Both the position numbers and the translations under genes were made by a program. Below are positions 1 through 11,300 of a stretch of 64,000 nucleotides of DNA, one piece after another. Numbering within the stretch: position 1 is the first letter of the stretch; every line of letters begins with the position of its first letter. Source of the DNA: Vesta saturnalis (Eukaryota; Arthropoda; Insecta; Coleoptera; Lampyridae); NCBI GenBank assembly GCA_036346205.1, contig JARFJB010002087.1, forward strand, positions 10,327,001 through 10,391,000, written 5' to 3'. The notes beneath the pieces were generated by a model, which was given only the letters and a program-made list of their open reading frames with translations, searched no databases and was not told where the DNA came from.

Positions 1-1053
1 AAATTAAGATTTTGAGCTGTTACATTGAGAATCCATTGGCAAAAAAGTAGATAGGCACAGTAAGAAGTCTCGAGGTAGTGACGCCTGTACTCGTTGAATA
101 TGAAACAGATACAATTGCTGCTCTTTTAGAATTTTAAATCCGGTGAAGTTGCTTACATTCAATATGTTGGCAATTTTTCGAGTACTTGTTTCAGGTGATC
201 CAGTAACTATATCGAGAACTGTTTCTTCTAGTCGCACAATTCGTACTTCTCTAGAGCTCTACAGTCAGCAGTTCGTTTCATAAATGTACCATTTTCGCGT
301 AAACGTTGGTGAAGGCGAGTAAATATTGTGCGATGAGGTATCCTACATTCTGGATAGAACTCTGCATACAGTCGTCGAGCTTGTAGAGCATTTCCATTAC
401 TTCGACCATAGGCAAAATGTATATCTACCATTTCCGCATTTGTAAAATTTTTCATTTTTTTTGAAGACACGAAAATTATTCACTTATTGACCTTAATTTT
501 GCAGCATACTAATAATGAAAAATGCTAATTTGACATTTTGACGAGATGGTTGTATTTTATTTAAAAATATGGACAGCAACCTACTTGATAATCTATCAAT
601 AGAAATTATAAATACGCAATTTGCAATAAAAATTTTGTTATTTTTTTGTTTAAAAAAGGTGCATCTTGCGAAAAAAATTCAAGAGACCTATTTAATTCAG
701 GATTGAGGGCGGATTTCTACAAAAATATCAAAACGGGAAAAAGTCAGTGGCGCACCATTCTTTTGTATTTAAAAAAGTTGTAGCATTCTCACACGAACGC
801 CACTGATACAAGTAGAAATATTCGGATTACCCCAAAAAATACCAATTTATCCTTCCAAAGCGTTCTGCAAATTTCGAGTCAATATCTTCAAAACTCTGAA
901 ATAATAAAAATAAATAAAAAATTAAAATTAAAATTTAACCTGTGTCTCGGAAACAAAGCATATCTCAACCTATATTTGTAGGAACGTTTTTTTCACAAAA
1001 TAACTTCGGCAATCACCCCCTAAAATCTTTTGCACTTATTTACAAACACCCTG
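1..1053 (-). mobile_element. DUF4817-type mariner-like transposon, right part
   Basis: The right end of a DNA transposon that continues beyond the left edge of the window. It holds a minus-strand transposase N-terminus (4-470) and about 580 bp of non-coding terminal sequence ending in CACCCTG at 1053, followed by TA. The same CAGGGTG-type end bounds three better preserved elements at 53392-62867. The sequence just outside, from 1054, matches the inside of a Penelope-like C-terminal coding region preserved at 52520-52545, so this transposon jumped into that retroelement at a TA. The left end is not visible. The boundary is good; the family name rests on the encoded protein. Confidence 0.7.
4..470 (-). 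pseudogene. Transposase N-terminus, DUF4817 plus HTH (frameshifted)
   Basis: Two adjacent minus-strand frames together give the N-terminal DNA-binding part of an insect mariner-like transposase. The first frame (470-228) begins with a run containing FTNAEMVDIHFAYGRSNGNA and later RRLYAEFYPECRIPHRTIF, the DUF4817 signature. The second (237-4) contains TSTRKIANILNVS, the following helix-turn-helix, and then FHIQRVQASLPRDF, the linker that precedes the DDE catalytic domain in this family. The frame changes near 230, so the copy is broken, and the catalytic domain would lie to the left of the window. Start at the methionine at 470 by homology to relatives. Confidence 0.75.
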
Positions 1054-1522
1054 TATAAACATTCTAATAACTTCAATAGGTGATTAAAAAAAGGCACAAT
1101 GATACGTCTTAATTTTAATTTTAGCTTTTGGTATGTCTAGTTTTTTTACTGTGTTTTTTTGTGGACCTTGATGTAAATGCTTTACCAATTATGTGTTAAG
1201 ATACCACAGTACTACAGTAATCTAACATGTGTAGCTAAAATTAAAAAATCATATTAAACGTACTACATTGTGTTTTCACTATACAATAACAATTACAATT
1301 ACTATTTGTGAATGCTTTTATCAGTTTCAAATTTAAGTTTTTTCACAATGTTACACTTACATTATAATTTCACTAAATTTTGTAAAATTTTCTCTTTGCT
1401 TGACACTTTTCACTGTTAGCCTTCGACCGTTAGCGGGTATTTTGGTTTGTTATATTCAAGACAGTTTAATAATATTAAATTATTAAGGATCAAGTTATAC
1501 TAATAGCACTGTTATATTAATA

Positions 1523-1721
1523 TAGTGCGAGTCACATCGAGAATGCAGTGTGGCGGGGTATAGGCAATGTATTTGTAATGGGAGGCCGGCACACTGTGTT
1601 GCCGGTTGTCCGATGGCTGTGACAGGGTCGGCTCTGAAGTTATTACAGTGCCGCCATAACGACAACTGGCAACGGTGTGCTCCATAAGACTCACACTGCA
1701 TTCTCAGTGTGACTTTCACTA
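1523..1721. mobile_element. Hairpin MITE with 30-bp TIRs and TA target duplication
   Basis: Left arm 1523-1552 and right arm 1692-1721 are inverted copies (TAGTG, then GTCACA, GAGAATGCAGTGTG). Complementarity continues inward (GCACACTGTGTTGCCGG near 1588 against the complement of CAACGGTGTGC near 1672), so nearly the whole 199 bp can fold into one hairpin. TA flanks both sides (1521-1522, 1722-1723). The homologous retroelement copy at 53128-53145 reads TTAATAGCAGG without the insert and so gives the empty site. GC content is clearly above the surroundings. No coding capacity. TA target and TIRs suggest mobilisation by a Tc1/mariner-type transposase. Confidence 0.85.
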
Positions 1722-1807
1722 TAGCAGGCTTATTTTTGCGTTTTCATCGTTTTCATATTTCATACATTTGTTCTAACATCTCAAGCAATGCTTACAGATA
1801 TTACCAC

Positions 1808-1845
1808 TTACTGATGATGATAACTGCAATTGTTATTAAAACATA
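1808..1845 (+). ncRNA. Decayed hammerhead-like motif in PLE-A copy 1
   Basis: CTGATGA at 1811-1817 is followed by a 6-bp stem (GATAAC 1819-1824, GTTATT 1832-1837, one G-U pair) around a 7-nt loop. The next bases are AAAA where a hammerhead needs GAAA. It aligns with 53217-53257, where GAAA is intact. The changes, including GAAACG to AAAACA, look like CpG decay. Probably inactive. Confidence 0.4.
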
Positions 1846-1905
1846 TAGATTTTTGCAAAATGTGAATATTAAAAATATATCATTCACAAACTGAAAGCTA
1901 AGTGT

Positions 1906-2807
1906 TTTTATTATGTATAATAATGGTGAAAGTTTATATTTTTATAGTTCACTTGTGATGTTTGTAGTTTTGTTATAGTGGCTGCAAAATAATGGTTTGT
2001 CATTGACAAACATCTAAATTTGAAAAAGATTAATATGCTTAAATAACTCAATTTAATGGATATAAACATATGAAAGGTATTAGGTTTATTAAAGTTTTCT
2101 TGTTTCGATTGCAGGTAATCAAAATCTTTTATTATTTAAATTTTTATTAGCTTTGGTCATCTTGTATCTTCTAATTCAGTTACAGGTAATCAAAATTTTT
2201 TTACATTTTAGCATTTTAGCTTTGACCATTTTGTACTTTCTAATACTGTTTAAATTTTTTAGATTACAATGTATGATTTATTGAATTACTTATTTTTGAA
2301 CAATTATTACATATTTAAATTTTGTATTATGGCTATTCTATGAATCATTCTAGTATTCTTATTAGGCCCTTAGGTCACATTAGTTTGGCCATATCTTAAA
2401 TTGAAACATGTACATTTTTAACTAACCTGACCTAAAAAAAATTAGTAAAACTCCCGACTTGTTCTGTATTTCTGTCACTTGAATGCACTATTCAAATGTA
2501 CACTAAAATTATTTATAAAACTATTCTACAATGCTTTCTAATTTCATTTTTTCATATTCAATAATTTCTGTGAAATTGAGACTTCTATGTTTCATAAATG
2601 CTTGTACTCTTCACAAAAATTTATTACAATGCTTTGAACATTTATAGTATAATTCATTCACTCTCAAACCATGACACTATTGTTTTGTACACAATGTATG
2701 TATTGCACTCTGTAGAAGCATGATGGTATTGTAGTGAATACCTGCATTTTTCAATCATTATAATCAAAAACTAGTTTTCGCTAATATATTTCTTTTCAAC
2801 TTTGTAG
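1906..2807 (+). other. Intron of the formin gene, upstream of first visible exon
   Basis: AT-rich non-coding sequence ending in a pyrimidine tract and acceptor TTTGTAG at 2801-2807. Apart from a short tandem duplication (2112-2253) I see no gene or recognisable TE. Confidence 0.5.
2112..2253. repeat. Two-copy 71-bp tandem duplication
   Basis: Two diverged copies begin with CAGGTAATCAAAAT at 2112 and 2183, and both contain TTAGCTTTG followed by a TTGTA[TC]TTTCTAAT-like stretch. Intronic, function unknown. Confidence 0.6.
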
Positions 2808-3404
2808 AAACAGCAAGAATTAAACAAAAATAAGGAAATAATTGTTTTGGATCCTAAACGATCAAACGCGATAAACATAGGTATGACGAAACTACCACCA
2901 CCCAGATCAATTAAAACTGCTATATTAAAAATGGATGCAACTATTATGAATCGGGAAGGAATAGAAAAATTATTAACAATGCTTCCAACAGAAGAGGAAA
3001 GAACAAAAATACAAGAAGCTCAAGCTGCCAATCCAGATTTACCACTTGGAAGTGCAGAACAATTTCTCTTAACATTAGCGTCAATTTCTGAATTACCAGC
3101 ACGATTAAATTTATGGGCATTTAAATTAGATTTCGAAAGTTCAGAGCGTGAAATTGCGGAACCTTTAATGGACTTAAAACAAGGTTTTGAAGTTTTGAAG
3201 GTAAACAAAACTTTTCGAGGAATTTTAGGGACGCTTCTTTCAATTGGTATTTTTTTAAATGGTACTGAAGTGAAAGGATTTCAAATTGAGTATCTTGCGA
3301 AAGTTCCTGAAGTTAAGGATACTGTACATAAACATTCTTTATTACATCATTTATGTCACATTGTTATGGAGAAGTTTCCAGATGCTTCTGATTTGTACTC
3401 TGAA
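2808..3404 (+). CDS. Fhos: Fhos exon (FH2 core), 199 codons
   Basis: Acceptor TTTGTAG at 2801-2807; the first in-frame codons read KQQELNKNKEIIVLDPKRS, the FH2 segment around the conserved DPKRSNAI motif. It ends at GAA with donor GTAATA at 3405. Reading through would give a short false tail and a stop at 3434, so the splice site, not that stop, is the true end. Phase 0. Confidence 0.92.
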
Positions 3405-6400
3405 GTAATAATCCCAGATTATTATGAATCTTAATTATAGTTTGTTGATTATAGATTGGTGCTATAACTCGGGCATCTAAAGTTGATTTTGATGAGCTTG
3501 CATTAAATGTACAAAGGCTAGAGACGGATTGTAAAGCGTCATGGGATCATCTAAAACTCATTACGAAACACGATGGATCAACGATGATGAAAGTTAAAAT
3601 GTCTGAATTTTTGGGGGATTGTGCAGAACGTATTATATTATTAGGAATAGTTCATAGACGTGTTATGAATAGGTATTAATTAATAGCAGCATGTAAAGTA
3701 CAATTTTATGCTTGTTTATTACAGATTTCATAGATTTCTTTTATGGTTGGGCATACCTTTACATCAGATAGCTGATACGAAACCAAACGAATTTTGTAGA
3801 GTAGTATCTGAATTTGCATTAGAATATCGTACGACGAGAGAAAGAGTTTTACAACAATTAGAGAAAAAGGCTAATCATAGAGAGCGCAATAAGACTAGAG
3901 GGAAGATGATAACAGAGGTAAGCATTTAACAAATGTACTTCAATCTTATACTTTAAACCTTAATAGATCGGAAAGTTTCGCACGAAAGAAGATAGAGCAG
4001 ATGCGGAACTTCGTCAGTTGCTAGGCAGCGATATGTCAGATGCAGAAAATTTACAGGGTACATTTACGTGGCGTCGACGTAGTCGTGATACAAATCGTTC
4101 CTTTCTAAGTCAGGGCAATGGCAATTTGACAGATGGAGATGATGAGATATTGGAGAGTTTAGTGAAGACTGCAACCAAAGGACCTTCAAGGACAGCTCCA
4201 AGAGAGCGTAAACGCACAAGACATGCTGACAGAAAATCTTGTAAGTAGATTATTAATTTGGTAAAATATTTTTAGTTATCTTAAATTTTACTTATAAAAA
4301 TTTGAATTACTCTTATGGCGGGGAGTGGTGGGGGAACACTTACCTAACTGTTCGATTAATATTGTGACTAATACAGAAGAAATCATTTTAACTTTGTATT
4401 TACTTTACTACAAAATAGTAAGAAATAGATTTTATTCTAATATTGTTCTTGATAGTTGGTTGGCAACTGTTGTTACTGAATAAATTACATTTACTCCTGC
4501 AATATTACTACTGAACAATTGTAAAATGTAACCAAAACTTATATGAGTACTTAGTTATCTTAATTTGACTAAATACGTTTATATTAATATATCAGTCTTT
4601 ATTGTCCAGCCTGCTTATCAAGGGTGTAAATTAGCATACGTTCCTCTAATGAAGAGACTATTAAGAGCATTAGTTTCATTTACTTAATCATGTTCAGTTG
4701 TGTTAGAGGTAACCATCTAATTTAATTGTAGGATTTTAAAATCTATTTAATCAGAGGTCTTCACTGCTAAATTATTACATGATGAATCCACTCTATAGCA
4801 ATGGTAATATATTTGATGAGGTGGGGTGCCAACTAGCAACTGGTGGATTGTACTATAACACAGTTCCAACTTAACGCAACCTATAATAGCTAGTCAAGTA
4901 AAGATCAGTTCCCAATGTTTCGATATTCAGACTCAAGATATGAACTTAAGTACAAATACACGTATACAAGAAGCTTTGTCAGCTGTAATTTTATTATTAA
5001 ATATTTAATAATTGGCATTTGAATTATATGTCTTTAAATTCAAACATTAGTTAAAAATGTTTTCATTTACTATAACTACTAGCACGGCAGTCAAATTATA
5101 GCTTTGGCGCTGATTTTCTGAAAGGAAGGGGTAAAATACGTATTAGGGTTGGACTACGTGAAATAAGTGATTGCTTGAAAATGGTACATAAAAAGGAAAT
5201 GTTAAATTCTAGTAAACTAGTCCTCAATATAAATTCAACAGGGCCGTTCCATGAGCTTAGGTTTCCAGTGTTTAAAATGTATTGTGCCGCCCGTACCAGC
5301 TTATAGAAAGTTAATAAAATTGTTGTACTGAATCAATTCAAATTAGTACTCAGAATATATGAATAGATGTTGCTGAGATTATCTAGATCATTTTGTAATT
5401 TAAAGTATCTTGAGTACTGAAAATGTGAGTCATTTCAAGGAAAAGTCTGCTTCTATAATTAATTTCTGTGTCTAAAATTTTTACGTTAGGAAAATTTGGA
5501 ATGTGATTGTGTTTTTACTATGTTTTGCTAAAGCACAAGAATTTTTCCTATTTTACAGTCACTTCTATGCTGAGTAAGTCTTGTTTTAAGCCATTGTGAT
5601 GTTTGTCCAATATATACTTTATTGCATTCATTACAAGGAATGGAATATACAACATTAGATTTACTAAGAATTGGAGTTCTGTCTTTTAATTTTGAAAAAA
5701 GTTGTTTGATAGGTTTAATGTTATATTTCGCTATACGTATTTGTTCGTTGTTTAAGATATTACATAAGATTGGTGTTAAGTTTAGTATGTAAGGGATTCT
5801 TTTGTTAATCATGTTTGTTTGTGTCAAGTATGCATTTTGAAAATTAATTTGAGAATTGAATGGTGTACTGTATAATAAATTCTTTAATAATGTTTTTGGA
5901 TAACCATTGTTACTAAAAATCAAAAATAACTTATCTAGATTCTTTTTATGTAATGATTGATGCGAAATCTTAAGTATTCTGTTCTTGAGACCCAGAACAA
6001 TATTAATTTTTTGATTAAAGGTATGATTAGAATAGTAATTAATATATCTACCTGAGTTAGTTGGTTTTTGATACCAGTCTATTATTAAACTGTTATTAGG
6101 TTTTCTTATGATTCTGGTATCTAAGAAGGGGATACTATTATTGTTTTCTTCTTCTAATGTAAACTGAATATGTTTATTAAAACTGTTAAAAATCTCTAGA
6201 ACTTGAATGTTAGTATCATTGGGTATGGCAATAATTACATCGTCTACGTATTTTTTAATTAAAGGGATATCAAAGTTAAGTAAAGGTAATACATGATCAA
6301 AGAGAATCCATTACTATTGTAGCAAGTATAGGACTAAGAGAAGATTCCATAGTGGTGCCAAAAATGTGCTTATAAAAATATTATTGAAGGAAAAATAGGT

Positions 6401-8293
6401 ATTATTGAAAATAAAGTTAATAGTAAGGATAAACAATTAAAATTAAAGGAAAATAATTGTATTGATGAACCTACAGTTAAACTCTTAACTATAAATAATG
6501 CAATAGCACCCAAATTTTATGGGCTACCTAAAGTACATAAAATAATATACCCCTTAGACCTATAGTTTGTTCTATCAATTCACCAACACATGCACTCTCT
6601 AGCTTTGTTGCAAACATTTTATCAAATTCCTTTAACAATATAAATGATTACAATACCAAAGATTCTTTTACTTTTGCATCAACATACAATAATTTTCAAT
6701 TACCACATAATTACATTTTGATTTCTCTAGATGTTGTCTCTTTATTTACTAACATACCATTGGATCTAATACTTTCAATAATAGAAACTAAATGGGACAG
6801 TATAGAACCACATTGCAATTTTTCAAAAAAATTGTTTATCCTTACTATTAACTTTATTTTCAATAATACCTATTTTTCCTTCAATAATATTTTTTATAAG
6901 CAAATTTTTGGCACCCCTATGGGATCTTCTCTTAGTCCTATACTTGCTACAATAGTAATGGATTCTCTTTTGATCATGTATTACCTTTACTTAACTTTGA
7001 TATCCCTTTAATTAAAAATACGTAGACGATGTAATTATTGCCATACCCAATGATACTAACATTCAAGTTCTAGAGATTTTAACAGTTTTAATAAACATAT
7101 TCAGTTTACATTAGAAGAAGAAAACAATAATAGTATCCCTTCTTAGATACCAGAATCATAAGAAAACCTAATAACAGTTTAATAATAGACTGGTATCAAA
7201 ACCAACTAACTCAGGTAGATATATTAATTACTATTCTAATCATACCTTTAATCAAAAATTAATATTGTTCTGGGTCTCAAGAACAGAATACTTAAGATTT
7301 CGCATCAATCATTACATAAAAAGAATCTAGATAAGTTATTTTGATTTTTAGTAACAATGGTTATCCAAAAACATTATTAAAGAATTTATTATACAGTACA
7401 CCATTCAATTCTCAAATTAATTTTCAAAATGCATACTTGACACAAACAAACATGATTAACAAAAGAATCCTTACATACTAAACTTAACACCAATCTTATG
7501 TAATATCTTAAACAACGAACAAATACGTATAGCGAAATATAACATTAAACCTATCAAACAACTTTTTCAAAATTAAAAGACAGAACTCCAATTCTTAGTA
7601 AATCTAATGTTGTATATTCCATTCCTTGTAACGAATGCAATAAAGTATATATTGGACAAACATCACAATGGCTTAAAACAAGACTTACTCAGCATAGAAG
7701 TGACTGTAAAATAGGAAAAATTCTTGTGCTTTAGCAAAACATAGTAAAACACCAATCACATTCCAAATTTTCCTAACGTAAAATTTTAGACACAGAAATT
7801 AATTATAGAAGCAGAATTTTCCTTGAAATGACTCACATTTTCAGTACTCAAGATACTTTAAATTACAAAACTGATCTAGATAATCTCAGCAACATCTATT
7901 CATATATTCTGAGTACTAATTTGAATTGATTCAGTACAACAATTTTCATAAATCATATCTTCTAAGAATTTTAGTTTATAACGCAGTAGGTATACATGTC
8001 AATTTTATAATTTTGAAAGACTTCCATAACTGTCTTCTTTTTAAGTAGTGTTTTTAAATTGTAATCAACTGTTCTGTACAATAATGTTAGTTAATTTATA
8101 ATTCTCGCATTTAGTAAGTAGTCTTTATGATGTTAATAGTTTAATTCTCACTTATGTTCATCTTACACAGATTCCTGATGAAGAAATAAATGATTTCGAA
8201 AGCTTGAATTAAATAAAGAGTCATTTTCATTTTTAACTAGACCGCATCCCGATACCATATTTTTATAATAACTACGGTCGTTACTTCCCCTAA

Positions 8294-8332
<39 letters not shown>

Positions 8333-11300
8333 CATATATATGTATAGTCGGGCCGCGTTTAACTTGTGTATGACTCATTTGTAACATTCATGTGGTTTAA
8401 AATTTCCTAAACGTACGTCGCGACTATACCATCTGTTCATATAGATTTCTTCATTCGTTTGTATCAACGTATTTATCAACAGATGGCGCTCTCATGATAC
8501 CGATTTGTAGTATAATTCCATTTTTGAACTAAAACGAAACCAAAGCTAAATGCATTACAATAATATGGCCAATAACGAACTGAATGCAAAAATATAGCAA
8601 TTAGACCAACACTTTGAAAATATTATCATCATAAACAAATCTTTCATATGCTAATTGTAAATTGTCATAACGAATTAATATACCCAATTTTATTAAATTT
8701 AAACTGTAATTTAGAAAAAAAAGTCAATATTTAACTTTATTAATTGGTTCATAAAGTTTTATTAATATACTACATCGATATTGTACAAATATTTGAAAAA
8801 TAATGATAAAATACATTTTATAATTAACAATATTTGAAACATGCATTGCAACAATTAAAAATATTTACATTTACTGAAATTTAGAAATTATTCAGAGTTG
8901 TCATCACTGAAATCTTCACTGTTGTTCGAATTGCTTTCACCAACATTTATAATTAAAGGTTCAACATTGAAATCAAATTTTTGTTCTGTATTCCACCATT
9001 CGAGCATACAATTTTCTGCTTGTGTGATGCATCTTTTCCAATAATCTGCATCGATTCGGTTTAAAGCGATTAACCACATTTCTTGCACATCTGCATCATT
9101 AAACTCTAAATTATTCTGTCCAATATGTTTATTATAGTATTCCTTGCAATTTGCCCACACTAACTCAATAGGATTAAATTGACAATGATACGGTGGCAAT
9201 CACAGTACCTTATGTCCATTTTTAAACGCTATTTCATCTATTGCATATACCTTTGATTGAGAGTTGTTTTTAACCAATTCTAACAGCTCTCTTTTAAACA
9301 TGTCGTTTTTAAAGGAATATTATGTTTTTTAGGTAACTGCAAATGTCTTCTTTCTTACAGGAAATAGTTGGAGTTTTTCTAATACCATCGAATAATAACT
9401 AGCATTATCCATCACGATTAAACTTGGTTCACTCAAGTTCGGCAATAATTGTTCTTCAAACCATTTTGTGAAGAGTTCGCCATACATGACACCATGATAA
9501 TCAGCATTTGGATTTTTGTTGAAAATAGTAGCGAAGAATTGGGTATAAATCCATCTTTGTTGCCTGCATTGAGTACAATAAATCTAAAAGCAGTTCATTA
9601 AAAAATGTAATACAAAATGAAATTTGTAACTAACCTTTTCCTTCTCCCATCGGTTTTTTCTTAATACTTTTTGTGGTATTATCATGCCAACTTTTTTTAA
9701 TGGATCCCCCACTAAAAATCCACGTCTCATCTAAGAACACAGGGTCATAATCTTTTAATTCTTTATTCTTAATGTAGTTTCTTAAAAATCTAATCCTACT
9801 TGTAGCAATATGTTCCAACTCAAATAGCCCCCTTCTGCCATCGTCTTTTTTAAAGGAGAAACCAATTGAATGTAGTAAAGCTTTTAAACTTGTTTTGCTG
9901 AAAGTAAAAACACCTGCTTCTGCTACTTCTCGTTTTAAGGTTTCAATGGTAACATGGCACCCTACAAAAATGTACACTGATTATATCCATAAAATAAAGC
10001 AATGTTAAATTATATACGTTTTGAATGCATTTCATAAATCTTTCGTTTTACAAAATCTTTAATGTAACCGTCCACATCGCATGATTTTGGTTGATTTTTG
10101 TGGTTGATTTGGTGCACCCTCATTAAATCTCTTTTTTGTAGTGGTTAAAGTACTAGAACTTATACCACAAGCTTCAGCAGTACGCTACAAGTACAATCTT
10201 AAATGAATTTCTAATAAATAGTATTCAACAAAAATTCTACCTGCATAACAGAAGTAAAAGGTGCAGCAAATGTTTCGAAGCATTCTAACCTGTTTTAAAG
10301 AAAATTGTTTCAAATTGAATTGTATACATTATCTATTTACCTATTCAAAAACCGTTTATATACAATTTAGTTTTAAAAAAAACTGTTTTGTAAGAAATTT
10401 ATGATGAATAATGATGAAACGGAATAAAAGCAGCAATATTTAAACAAACGTCAAGAAATCTGTCAAAAATTTGTACGTAGGTGTGGACATACGTTTCTTA
10501 CAGTCCATATGCTGACTACAGCAGACGTACGTGTCTGAATTTATCTTACTCTACTGTGTAATAATAAAGTAAAAGAGTGCATTGTCAATAATTTTATTAT
10601 AATAATGTACCGACATGAGTCATACACAAGTTAAACGCGGCCCGACTTTATATAATCTATAATGAAAATTTAACTATGCAAAATAATTGTATAAAAGCAG
10701 TAAAATATTTAGCATTTTCTGTACCTTATCGAAACATTACATTTTACTGATTTGAACCTAATTTTTACAAATTCAAATTCCTAAAGAGAAAATTGGTTAT
10801 CTTTTATATATGTAAATATATCAAAAATGAAGACAAATAATAAGTATTCATATTATAGTACTGACATGTCATAGATTAACTTGTGTAAACAATAACTTTC
10901 CAGCATAATGAATACAAAAAATGCCAATTTTGCTTTGAGAAAAAATTAACTTTCTAACGTAATACTTTTTTTTGTGTTTAAATAAAATTGTGTACAAATC
11001 AAGAGATTAGTAGAGAAATAATATTGTATAATGAGAGTTTATTGATCAACTGATTATAAGCCATTTACCCACAAATTTACAAACAAAAAAATTAGTAGGT
11101 CATGCTCGATAGAAGTACAGTAATATGTACGTCCTTTTAATTTAGTTAATTTCAGCATGGTAGTAAACAGTTGCATATTAACTAATCAACTGAATATTCC
11201 AAATGCCCTGTAGATTAGGTTCTAACCCCTCCTTTTCTTTACTTTTAGATCCATGAAAATTAAATTTTATTAGGTTATGTTGAGTGGAATTTGACACATG

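Larger units (their letters stand above)
1054..1905 (+). mobile_element. Penelope-like element PLE-A, copy 1 (3' fragment)
   Basis: About 850 bp (650 without the nested MITE) that align along their length with 52520-53316. At the left edge 1056-1080 still encodes YKHSNNFNR, matching YKHPNNFNR at the C-terminus of the second copy. A deletion removes the last codons, and the rest is 3' untranslated or LTR-like sequence. Landmarks shared with copy 2 are ATGATACGTCTTAATTTT, GGTATGTCTAG, GTGAATGCTTTTATCA and a terminal hammerhead-like motif. It is interrupted by the DUF4817 transposon on its left and by a MITE at 1523-1721. It lies in an intron or the upstream part of the Fhos gene. Confidence 0.7.
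5317..8223. mobile_element. Palindromic Penelope-like element PLE-B
   Basis: A Penelope-like retroelement (reverse transcriptase plus GIY-YIG endonuclease) arranged as a giant inverted repeat. The left arm 5317-6437 is the reverse complement of 6831-7946 and a unique spacer (6438-6830) separates them. The + strand runs from upstream RT motifs through RT and GIY-YIG to a 3' untranslated part ending near 8223 in TTAAATAAAGAGTC. Penelope-like copies commonly carry inverted, truncated partner sequences at their 5' side, and this fits. Both arms have frameshifts. Located in the last Fhos intron. Confidence 0.85.
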
